Shown here in pieces: positions 1 to 6,786 of a stretch of 8,031 nt of DNA. Location of the stretch: assembly GCA_943356425.1 (NCBI GenBank), contig CALRFE010000028.1, positions 1-8,031 on the forward strand, written 5' to 3'. Under the pieces are notes generated by a model. It was not told where the DNA came from, did no database searches, and saw nothing but the letters and a program-made list of their open reading frames with translations. This DNA comes from Candidatus Nomurabacteria bacterium. GTDB lineage: Bacteria; Patescibacteriota; Minisyncoccia; Phycocordibacterales; UBA9973. The first letter of the stretch is position 1. Every line of letters starts with the position of its first letter. Position numbers and translations under genes: made by a program.

Positions 1-7
1 GTTAGTA

Positions 8-27
8 TTTAGACTTTAGAGTTTGTC
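8..27. repeat. Short 7-base-period AT-rich repeat after the VirB6-like gene
   Basis: TTTAGAC (8-14), TTTAGAG (15-21) and TTTGTC (22-27) form about three degenerate units right after the stop codon. The edge of the window hides any extension. The preceding GTTAGTA (1-7) also occurs in the rsmA repeat (7285-7291 and 7306-7312). This may be part of a dispersed short-repeat family, or chance in AT-rich DNA. Confidence 0.3.
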
Positions 28-2715
28 TTAATGGTGTCCTCCCCCATGATCATCTTTCTTTCCATGTCCCGCATCATGACTTCCTGGACCTGGATCTCTT
101 TTTACGTTCAATGTTTGCTGTAGACCAGTACCAGCAGATTTGAGCATGCTCAATAGATCCTTTCCAAAATTTTTCTCAGATGTTCCGTAGTGAGTACCTG
201 TCATTTGTTTAAATGATGCCGCCATCAACATTCCTGCGGCTGCAAGCAATTTAAAGCTTGATTTCTCAAGATTACGCGGATCCCAGCTACTATTTTTAGC
301 ACCTTGCATCATTTGATTTCCAATACCTTGTTTGTACTTCGAATCTTTTTCCAAGTGTTCAGCGCCATGATACTCTTTCGCATTCATAATTCCAAGTTCA
401 TGAACCGCTTTTTCGGTATCTCCACCATGTGTTGCAATAAAGGAATCCACGTTCTTTTGTTCAGCAGCTCCAACTTGATCATATTTCTTACCCTTATTTT
501 CAGCCTTCGAAATAATGTCACGATTGAGAGTGTCACGCACCTCTTGTTGTTGTGGTGCACCTAAATCTTTGAATTTTATTTTGCTTCCAAAACCGAACTT
601 ATTTGATGCGTAATCGTCAAGCTCGTGTTCCGCATGTTGTTTGTCAGAAACTTTCTTTTGATTACGATTGAGTCTGTCTCCAATCGCTTGCTCTGCTTTA
701 TCCATGCCAATTTTTGATCCAATATATCCACGTGATTTTGCCCACCAGTTCTGTTGTTTACCATTTAGATAATTCTGTGTTGCGGTATTGCCTGTAGTTG
801 AATTTTTCATTGTTCTTCCGAGAGTATTTCGTACAACTGCCCCACCTGCGATTGCTGTTGCTCCGACTCCCACGGCAAGGGCGGTGCCGATGACACCAGC
901 GACTTGTTTACCAAAACTTCCTGAGAGATCTTCGGCAATTCCTTTTGCTGCGTTCACGAGTCCGATGATGAGCATGAAGTTCATAATGATGATCGTCATG
1001 AATGGAATCCAGTCGTAACTGTTCTTGTCATTAACGAATCCATCCATGAAATTTGATTGCAAGAGGAGCAGTACGAGGTACATAAAGAGCAAGAAGAGCG
1101 GTGCCATGAGTGAGAGTTTGATCAAATTATCGATCCACTGTTGCCACCCCATCTGTTTGAGCACCCCGCTCGTCTCTTTGACGATGGATGAAACAAATGC
1201 GATCGGCGCGAAGATCATCGAGAACCACAGTCCCAGAATTCTTCCGAGGAAAAAGAGTCCGCATTTCAAGAATGTCCATGCTGCGACAAAATTGACGATG
1301 ATGCCAAGAATAACGACGAAGAACATAGTACCTGCGCCGGGTTTTTCTCCACCATTCGCCATCTTATTGTATGCATCACCAGAGAAAATATTTGAAAGTT
1401 CGAAACCTTTCGCAAGACTGCTTGAAAGACTCGTTGCGTTGTCGTCCTTCAGTATTGATTCGTCTTGCGAACCGCTGATCTTTATCTCGCTGTAAAATAC
1501 ATGCGCGAGGCTATTGCCGAGGTCGATGATGACACGTGAGAAAAAAAGACTGAAGTTGAGTAAGAGCCCGATGATGATCACGGCCGGCAACATCTTGTTC
1601 GCATGAACGCGCTCCATTTTGAGGATTGTGCCGATGGCGATATATATGAGTATGAAAATTAAAAAAATGTTCGCAAGATCGCGTACGACAGACCATCCGG
1701 CCACGACGAATGTCGAGTCGACGTATACTTTTGAAGAAATCGAAAGTCCGATGAATGCATCCATGATATATCCGCAGAGCCAGAGGAACAGATAGCTCGC
1801 GTAGTAAGTTGTGTCATAGATCCAAAGGACGATACATCCGCCCCATGTCCAAGGGCCGACCCCACAATCAAGGAGATCAGCAAATTGTCCTGCCGCAGCT
1901 TCTCCATTAATAGATGCTTCAAAGACACCCCCATCTTGATTTTGAACGAGTGTCGGATCGACCGTCGGTGTAGTGAATTTAATTATTTTAGACTGTCCGT
2001 ATTCTGTTCCCCAATCTTCTGACATTACAATACGAGCATAATAAAGCGTACCTGGAGTAAGCCCTTGTACTGGAATTCGTAGCGTAAAATCTGTCATTCC
2101 AAAGAAGTACGTTTGTGGAGCACTTTTACGCCAGATGTAATAGCCGATGTTTATTTTTTTTATAGACCCGCCACTACCAGTTCCTTGTGCATATTCAGTA
2201 GGAAGTGTTGGATTTATGGGATCCTTAATAGTGAAATTGACACCAACAGTAGTCGCGCCATTTAATGAATCAGGTATATTATTATCTTGGGTTATTTGAC
2301 CAATTTCAATGAAGGCACCTTTCGCTGTATCATTTTCTATTGTACTGTGCGCAAGAATTGCATCCCAATCACCAAAATTATCTCCCGAGTCAAAATACTG
2401 TGCGTTTGTTCCGGTATTACTTGTGTCCTGAGCATAATTCGCTATACCATTAGCAAGCCAAGGACCAAGATTACTTAGTTTTATATCCGTTACAAATTGT
2501 GCTTTTGTTGTTGTGGTCGTAAAATTTGGGTCAACACCGATTTTGACATATTGGTCACCCATTGTGTACACTCCATTCCCGTCAGTATTATCTTGTTTTG
2601 GGAAGACCCAACCTAAATCAACAGCCAGCGCTTTATTGATACCAAAAAGCGGCGAGAATGCTCCCGCAAAGATTGCAAGTATGAGAAGCACCGGCGCCGC
2701 TTTTTTCTTGAACAT
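28..2715 (-). CDS. VirB6/TrbL-like polytopic membrane protein with N-terminal extracytoplasmic domain and charged C-terminal tail
   Basis: 895 aa from the ATG at 2715. Residues 1-31 form a signal peptide (FKKK, hydrophobic 8-25, cleavage after ALA). Residues 32-280 are an extracytoplasmic region whose end (about 219-250: LTPGTLYYARI to IIKFTT) looks like the last strands of an Fn3-type fold. About eight hydrophobic segments follow, near 294-323, 347-367, 375-396, 460-483, 484-510, 530-553, 569-590 and 605-630; FLGRILGLWFSMIFAPIAFV in the fifth resembles the conserved core of VirB6/TrbL, the inner-membrane channel component of type IV secretion systems. C284 and C294 flank GVGPWTWGG before the first segment. 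The last 265 residues are hydrophilic, lysine-rich and presumably cytoplasmic, ending in a His/Gly/Asp tail. A GTG at 2733 would add six residues but overlaps a -10-like site and spoils the signal peptide start. VirB6 assignment rests on topology and this motif, with no alignment; no type IV ATPase is in view. Confidence 0.85.
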   Translation of the reverse strand: MFKKKAAPVLLILAIFAGAFSPLFGINKALAVDLGWVFPKQDNTDGNGVYTMGDQYVKIGVDPNFTTTTTKAQFVTDIKLSNLGPWLANGIANYAQDTSNTGTNAQYFDSGDNFGDWDAILAHSTIENDTAKGAFIEIGQITQDNNIPDSLNGATTVGVNFTIKDPINPTLPTEYAQGTGSGGSIKKINIGYYIWRKSAPQTYFFGMTDFTLRIPVQGLTPGTLYYARIVMSEDWGTEYGQSKIIKFTTPTVDPTLVQNQDGGVFEASINGEAAAGQFADLLDCGVGPWTWGGCIVLWIYDTTYYASYLFLWLCGYIMDAFIGLSISSKVYVDSTFVVAGWSVVRDLANIFLIFILIYIAIGTILKMERVHANKMLPAVIIIGLLLNFSLFFSRVIIDLGNSLAHVFYSEIKISGSQDESILKDDNATSLSSSLAKGFELSNIFSGDAYNKMANGGEKPGAGTMFFVVILGIIVNFVAAWTFLKCGLFFLGRILGLWFSMIFAPIAFVSSIVKETSGVLKQMGWQQWIDNLIKLSLMAPLFLLFMYLVLLLLQSNFMDGFVNDKNSYDWIPFMTIIIMNFMLIIGLVNAAKGIAEDLSGSFGKQVAGVIGTALAVGVGATAIAGGAVVRNTLGRTMKNSTTGNTATQNYLNGKQQNWWAKSRGYIGSKIGMDKAEQAIGDRLNRNQKKVSDKQHAEHELDDYASNKFGFGSKIKFKDLGAPQQQEVRDTLNRDIISKAENKGKKYDQVGAAEQKNVDSFIATHGGDTEKAVHELGIMNAKEYHGAEHLEKDSKYKQGIGNQMMQGAKNSSWDPRNLEKSSFKLLAAAGMLMAASFKQMTGTHYGTSEKNFGKDLLSMLKSAGTGLQQTLNVKRDPGPGSHDAGHGKKDDHGGGHH

Positions 2716-2723
2716 AATTATGT

Positions 2724-2751
2724 ATTGTAGCACACCAACCTAACTCGTCAT
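2724..2751 (-). promoter_or_regulatory. Candidate extended -10 promoter for the VirB6-like gene
   Basis: On the minus strand TGCTACAAT (extended -10, hexamer at 2724-2729) lies in the 43-base gap before the VirB6-like gene. ATGACG at 2746-2751 matches four of six bases of TTGACA with a 16-base spacer. The hexamer ends 8 bases before the ATG at 2715, so the transcript would begin at or next to the start codon. It would let the gene be expressed separately from the two genes upstream. Judged by eye only. Confidence 0.45.
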
Positions 2752-2758
2752 CGTCTCG

Positions 2759-5746
2759 TTACTGATTTTTATCGAGCTGGTAGTCGGTAAGATTCGATGT
2801 GTAGAAATTATTGCATGAAACTCTGATATCCATACGGTTGTAGACATTGTTTTGGTCGAGTGAAGCATCTTGGATAATATTCTGGCAGAAATTCCAGATT
2901 TCAGCACCGAAAGTTTCTCCAAGTTGTCCGCTTGGTAATGTAATTGCATCGAGTTCGCTTGATGAATCGATCGCATCTTGGAAATCTTTACAAGATCTTG
3001 GATCGTCAAGTTGACTCAAGAGATCGTAAATGAAACCCTGTTTACTTGAGTTAAGATTCTGGTATTTAGTATAAGAAGTGTAACAACATGCAGTACTATC
3101 ACTCGGACTAAATGGACAAGAATGATATGTATTATTTATCCATTGGTCAACAAAAGAATTTCCAAGTATTGTCGAACTAAAATTATTTTGCTGAGCACCT
3201 CCTTGGAGTGTTGGGAGTGGTGGAGGACCGATACGTTCATCCCAGCAAGTCTTGTTAAGTCCCGTTGGTCCTACTATCCCGGCTTCTACTGTTCCCACAG
3301 GGAGACCGATCGTTGCTAGATCTTCTGCAAAATTATCTCGCTCGATTCTTCGAGCGTTGACTGAGTCTTGTGTTGATACCGAACCTTCTATCGCAAGATA
3401 TTTTGCGGTGATTTCAAGAGGGCTTTGGACCAATGGGCCATTTGGATTAGCCAGATATGCTAACAATGCAGCCTTGTATGATTTTAGACGTGCAAGTGTC
3501 GTAACTTTCTCTAATTGCTTATCATAGTAAGTCTTAATGTCAATTGACCGTTTATGTACTTTTGAAATTTCATCGTAAATAGTTACCGCATCAGCAATAT
3601 TATTTAGATTACCGTTAGAGTCAGCACCAAACATATATTCTTTTATTCCGAATACTACTTGCGCTACGCTGACTTGTGCTTTTTCGAGAGCAGCAAGCGC
3701 CTCGTTTGCTTTTCTATCGTTTTTCTTTTGTGTTTTTAACTCCAAGCGTTGGAGTTCACGTCGCACAGTATCATCAAAGCGTCTTTCATATCCATAATCC
3801 GGTCCTGGTAAACATTGATCAAGTGCAAGTAAACGTTTCGGCATTTTTCCGATAGCATCGATAATACCATCGTGGTTACTGTTACTATAGAAACCAACTT
3901 CCTGTGTCGTTAAAGAAATGACATCTGGTGCAGGTTCTGCAACCGGTGCAGTGACAGTGACACCGATTTGTCCGATGTTACCAACTACTCCGCCGTTGAG
4001 TACGAGACCGCTCGGTAGACCATTGGATACAATTCCATTTCCTACTGCGTTAAATGTTCCACCATTAAGACCGATCGCTCCGCCACCGATAGTTCCAAAA
4101 CCCCCGTTGCCGATCGCTCCCGTTGTTCCACCAGTACCGATACCAGTCGTCGTTCCGGTTGTGGTAGTACCGCTTGTTCCAAAGCCAGTTCCTGTCGTCC
4201 CTGCTCCCGTCGTTGTTCCCGTTGTTCCAGCGCCGAGCGTGGTACCTCCTGTCGTCAATCCTCCTGTTGCTCCAAGACCGCCGACTCCTGTTGTGCCACC
4301 GGTCGTTCCCCCAGTTGTGCCTATATTTCCTGTGTTGATTCCAGTCCCCCCGACAGTACTTCCACCAATGGTCCCTCCAGTTGTGCCTCCTGTCGTACCT
4401 GTCGTTCCGCTCGTCGTTGTACCAGATGTTCCTCCTCCCGTTGTACCAAATGATCCGCCGGTTGTACCACCCGTAACTCCGACTCCAGTAGTCCCGCCCG
4501 TTGTCGTTCCACCAGATGTCGCACTTGCTGCTCCACTAGGAATTGCAATCGCATGTCCGCCGATAATACCAAAACCTTGAGCATTGATCGGAATACCACC
4601 ACCGCCGGCAAAATTGAGCGCACCATTCCCGCTTGTGATCTGTCCGCCAGCAGTCGTGATATATGTTGCGATCTGTGTTTGTTCATTGACGTTCAATGTA
4701 TCAGGATTATCTACGCGAAGGAGCGAATAAATATCGACGATACGATCGGGTCCATTTGCCCAACCTTCGCCTTCTCGTCCGCTTGTGTTTCCTCCGAGCG
4801 TGTAACCCATGTAGTTCCAATTGTCTTGTGCTTCCGCCGGTGAATTCGAGCCTGAGAGTGCGTCAGAGAGTTTTGCAAGACCGTCAGTTGCAAGACGGCT
4901 CACAAGCGCATCAAAGACTTGAGAAATACTTGCGCCAAGTTGTGTGCCGAGTTCTGTTTGTGCAAATTTTGTACCAAGCGCCTTTTCCGCTTGGTTGGCG
5001 ACGATGCCACCGGGTGTTGTCGTCTTCCACTTGACGCATACTTCTTCTCCATTCTGTGCACGACTCGCTTCTTTTTGGACACATTCTTTTACTGGCAAGA
5101 ATCCAAGGTCTCCTCGATCGATCTCATTCTTTACTTCAGATGTTTTTTTTGAGATCTCGCGCGAGGTCACGATCAATCCCCCAAACGGATTACGTGCAGG
5201 ATTGGTTATCTTGTCGAGTGCTCCAGCCCACGTGTCTTCATTGCTGTTGATCGGATTTGGCGTATAGGTCAGACGTTGTCCAAGTGTCTGTGTCTTTTGA
5301 TTGACGTATCCGAGAATGACGGTCTTTGCGATCTCTTTTCCGTTCTTGATCTTGTCTGGGTCGTATCCGATGTCTTCGATCAATTTTTTGATCTCCTCAT
5401 CTTTCATATTATTGATGAATCCGATCGGATCTTGGACGAACAAAGGACTACCTTGGAAGTTACCATTGATCCAGTTGATCGTCTGGTCGGTCAATTTTTG
5501 GAGTGCTTTTGTTGCAAGACTCATACCGACTTGTTTCAAGATGTCTCCCGCAAATTTTTTCCAATCGAGTGCGGTGCTCGATGCTTCTTCGACATGTGAC
5601 CCAGTATTTTGCACAAAGTTTGGTGCATCAAATTCACCAACAGCTTGCGCTTTGTGCGGAGTGGCGATTATTGCAATTTGAGGAACGATGAGCGCAATAA
5701 GGAGTAGTCCCGAGCAGTATTTTTTTAGTAAAGAATTGTTTTGCAT
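2759..5746 (-). CDS. Large secreted protein with Gly/Thr-rich linker and cysteine-rich C-terminus, family unknown
   Basis: 995 aa, no family I can name. Residues 1-35 are a signal peptide: KK near the start, hydrophobic stretch 13-29, and a likely cleavage after AQA (33-35). Residues 40-380 look like a mostly helical domain containing INWINGNFQGSP and a cysteine pair (C222, C237). Residues 404-590 are a low-complexity Gly/Thr/Ser linker made of irregular TTGG and GTTG units. After it come NSNHDGIID (622-630), an EF-hand-like loop; DQCLPGPDYGYERRF (643-657); a charged helix, probably coiled coil (about 655-695); and a C-terminal part with C834, C877, C887, C888, C919, C954 and C978, where disulfides are plausible outside the membrane. 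The ATG at 5746 follows the upstream TAA by one base, without a Shine-Dalgarno motif. The VirB6-like gene follows after 43 bases. I infer a structural or adhesive extracytoplasmic component of the same apparatus. G+C is about 50-57% in the sampled 5' part and 32-37% in the 3' part. Confidence 0.9.
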   Translation of the reverse strand: MQNNSLLKKYCSGLLLIALIVPQIAIIATPHKAQAVGEFDAPNFVQNTGSHVEEASSTALDWKKFAGDILKQVGMSLATKALQKLTDQTINWINGNFQGSPLFVQDPIGFINNMKDEEIKKLIEDIGYDPDKIKNGKEIAKTVILGYVNQKTQTLGQRLTYTPNPINSNEDTWAGALDKITNPARNPFGGLIVTSREISKKTSEVKNEIDRGDLGFLPVKECVQKEASRAQNGEEVCVKWKTTTPGGIVANQAEKALGTKFAQTELGTQLGASISQVFDALVSRLATDGLAKLSDALSGSNSPAEAQDNWNYMGYTLGGNTSGREGEGWANGPDRIVDIYSLLRVDNPDTLNVNEQTQIATYITTAGGQITSGNGALNFAGGGGIPINAQGFGIIGGHAIAIPSGAASATSGGTTTGGTTGVGVTGGTTGGSFGTTGGGTSGTTTSGTTGTTGGTTGGTIGGSTVGGTGINTGNIGTTGGTTGGTTGVGGLGATGGLTTGGTTLGAGTTGTTTGAGTTGTGFGTSGTTTTGTTTGIGTGGTTGAIGNGGFGTIGGGAIGLNGGTFNAVGNGIVSNGLPSGLVLNGGVVGNIGQIGVTVTAPVAEPAPDVISLTTQEVGFYSNSNHDGIIDAIGKMPKRLLALDQCLPGPDYGYERRFDDTVRRELQRLELKTQKKNDRKANEALAALEKAQVSVAQVVFGIKEYMFGADSNGNLNNIADAVTIYDEISKVHKRSIDIKTYYDKQLEKVTTLARLKSYKAALLAYLANPNGPLVQSPLEITAKYLAIEGSVSTQDSVNARRIERDNFAEDLATIGLPVGTVEAGIVGPTGLNKTCWDERIGPPPLPTLQGGAQQNNFSSTILGNSFVDQWINNTYHSCPFSPSDSTACCYTSYTKYQNLNSSKQGFIYDLLSQLDDPRSCKDFQDAIDSSSELDAITLPSGQLGETFGAEIWNFCQNIIQDASLDQNNVYNRMDIRVSCNNFYTSNLTDYQLDKNQ
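3977..4537 (-). repeat. Gly/Thr-rich low-complexity coding repeat (protein linker)
   Basis: Encodes residues 404-590 of the 995-aa protein. The densest part, about 410-560, is nearly all Gly, Thr and Ser, with scattered Val, Ile, Ala and Phe, in irregular units such as TTGGTTGG and GTTTGIGTGG. Codons vary from unit to unit at the third position, so it is an old, diverged repeat, not a fresh DNA-level expansion. It separates two domains that differ clearly in base composition. A flexible, possibly glycosylated spacer is the simplest reading. Confidence 0.85.
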
Positions 5747-5747
5747 A

Positions 5748-6650
5748 TTAGTTTGTAGCGAGAACGTAGGTTTTTAAGTTAGAAAGCGCGACCGAGAGCT
5801 TTCCAAGATGTTCCTCATAGCGCAAAATACCGGCGACCGCAGAGAGCGTGTCGGTGAGCACTTTTGATGATTGACGGATATTGTATGCGACGGAATGATA
5901 TTCGTTGATGAGCGCAAGGTGCATCGTTATTGCATCTTCTGGTACGGTGATCGCGACGAGCGCTTTTTCCATCGCATCGTATTTTTTTGCAATTTTTTCC
6001 ATTCCATTGACAGCAGATGGATCGCCATACTTGAGCGCGAGTGCGATCGAAAGCATCGTGCTGTCGTTCTTGATTTGATTTTTTGTGAAAGCTGTGTCGA
6101 TCGCTTTTGTGTAGGCGAGCTTAGCACTTCCTCCAGTCGGAACTGTCTTTATTTTTGCGATCGTATAAAAATTTGCTTCTTCTGGTAGTGTCTTTATATT
6201 ATTGAAAAATTCATCGGTAAGGTTCTTTATTGTCGCGTCAGTAAGATTTCCTGATTGTGACAAAGTCATGATCGTCGTCAAAAATTGCTGAGCGAATGCC
6301 GCGGTCTGGTCAGTGTTTCCGGCACCAATAGCGTTTGCCGTATTTGGATTACTGCCTTTGAACTGTTCGCGTTTCTTAGCGATGTAGTCAGCATCAGAAA
6401 TACCATCAGGATTACTGTTCTTTTTTCGAGGATCAGTGCCCCAGACATTTTCTTCCCAATCGAGCGCGCCGTCACCGTCAGTATCTTTTTGCGCTTCTTG
6501 ATTGACGACGACCAGGTCGACAGTCTTGTTTGCGATCGTTCCCGATCCGCTCCCGATAATTTTACTGATGCCGTATCCGATGATACAGAGCCCGATGATA
6601 GTTATGATAATAACCCTAAAATTTTTGCTAGGAAGATAATCTTGTAACAT
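5748..6650 (-). CDS. Membrane-anchored protein with tandem TSP3/EF-hand-like calcium loops, family unknown
   Basis: I do not recognise the whole protein. From the ATG at 6650 it is 300 aa: one hydrophobic segment at about residues 10-32 with a lysine/arginine-containing N-terminus, then an extracytoplasmic part. Residues 56-67 fit a calcium loop (D56, D58, D60, G61, D64, E67), followed by GTDP and a second, asparagine-substituted loop NSNPDGISD at 78-86. This pairing is typical of thrombospondin type 3 repeats, which bind calcium in surface proteins. The rest (about 95-300) looks helical, with no cysteine and no catalytic motif I know. Start choice: the frame reaches an ATG at 6734, but those extra 28 residues come from the terminator hairpin and have no domain character. 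ATGs at 6656 and 6650 are both possible; 6650 sits 8 bases after a -10-like hexamer. The TAA stop is one base before the next ATG, so the two genes probably form an operon. Its role may be to anchor or stabilise the neighbouring apparatus; this is inference. Confidence 0.85.
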   Translation of the reverse strand: MLQDYLPSKNFRVIIITIIGLCIIGYGISKIIGSGSGTIANKTVDLVVVNQEAQKDTDGDGALDWEENVWGTDPRKKNSNPDGISDADYIAKKREQFKGSNPNTANAIGAGNTDQTAAFAQQFLTTIMTLSQSGNLTDATIKNLTDEFFNNIKTLPEEANFYTIAKIKTVPTGGSAKLAYTKAIDTAFTKNQIKNDSTMLSIALALKYGDPSAVNGMEKIAKKYDAMEKALVAITVPEDAITMHLALINEYHSVAYNIRQSSKVLTDTLSAVAGILRYEEHLGKLSVALSNLKTYVLATN

Positions 6651-6658
6651 ATACATAT

Positions 6659-6664
6659 AGTATA
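6659..6664 (-). promoter_or_regulatory. Possible -10 element for the three-gene envelope module
   Basis: Read on the minus strand, TATACT lies in the gap after the hairpin and ends exactly 8 bases before the ATG at 6650. That spacing would put the transcription start at or next to the ATG, giving a leaderless mRNA. No -35 box is well placed: TTTACA at 6676-6681 is only 11 bases away. A promoter is expected here because the hairpin should stop read-through from rsmA. A second possible -10, TATACA at 6685-6690, would leave a leader of about 30 bases. Confidence 0.35.
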
Positions 6665-6698
6665 CACCATCTTTTTGTAAAGAGTGTATAAGGTGGGG

Positions 6699-6743
6699 AT
6701 TAAAAAGATGAGCGCGACCGAAGGTCGCGCTCATCTTTTTAAT
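6699..6743 (-). terminator. Strong hairpin, probable bidirectional intrinsic terminator of the helicase-rsmA unit
   Basis: The arms 6699-6719 and 6723-6743 are perfectly complementary over 21 base pairs, with a GC-rich core (agcgcgacc / ggtcgcgct) and a 3-base loop at 6720-6722. The symmetric design places a five-base T run at the outer end of the right arm on either strand, and the plus strand adds a T8 run at 6746-6753. It starts about 44 bases after the rsmA stop. It fits termination of the rsmA transcript; the extra T run would also suit termination of plus-strand transcription, although no plus-strand gene is visible. The ATG at 6734 lies inside the right arm, which argues against it being the start of the next gene. 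Confidence 0.85.
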
Positions 6744-6786
6744 TATTTTTTTTGACTCGTCATTACTGAGGTCTTTCCTCTCTTCT

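Noticed and set aside
1025..1495. Plus-strand open frame of 156 codons opposite the VirB6-like membrane core
   Set aside because: Shadow of a strongly coding minus-strand frame; composition is Ser/Pro/Lys-rich with no recognisable motif.
2716..2733. GTG start six codons upstream of the VirB6-like ATG
   Set aside because: It overlaps the extended -10-like site, and the ATG gives a textbook signal peptide start (MFKKK).
3918..4580. Plus-strand open frame of 220 codons rich in Pro and Val
   Set aside because: It is the antisense of the Gly/Thr linker (GGT/ACC codons read as Pro/Val). No start signal, no domain, and the minus-strand gene continues through it with a signal peptide and conserved-looking ends.
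6651..6734. Upstream extension of the 300-aa protein to the ATG at 6734
   Set aside because: The extension is encoded by the terminator hairpin and intergenic AT-rich DNA and pushes the membrane segment away from the N-terminus.
2743..6763. Shared 9-base word ATGACGAGT (minus strand) at 2743-2751 and 6755-6763, both intergenic
   Set aside because: One copy lies in a possible -35 region, the other before a terminator. Short enough to be chance.
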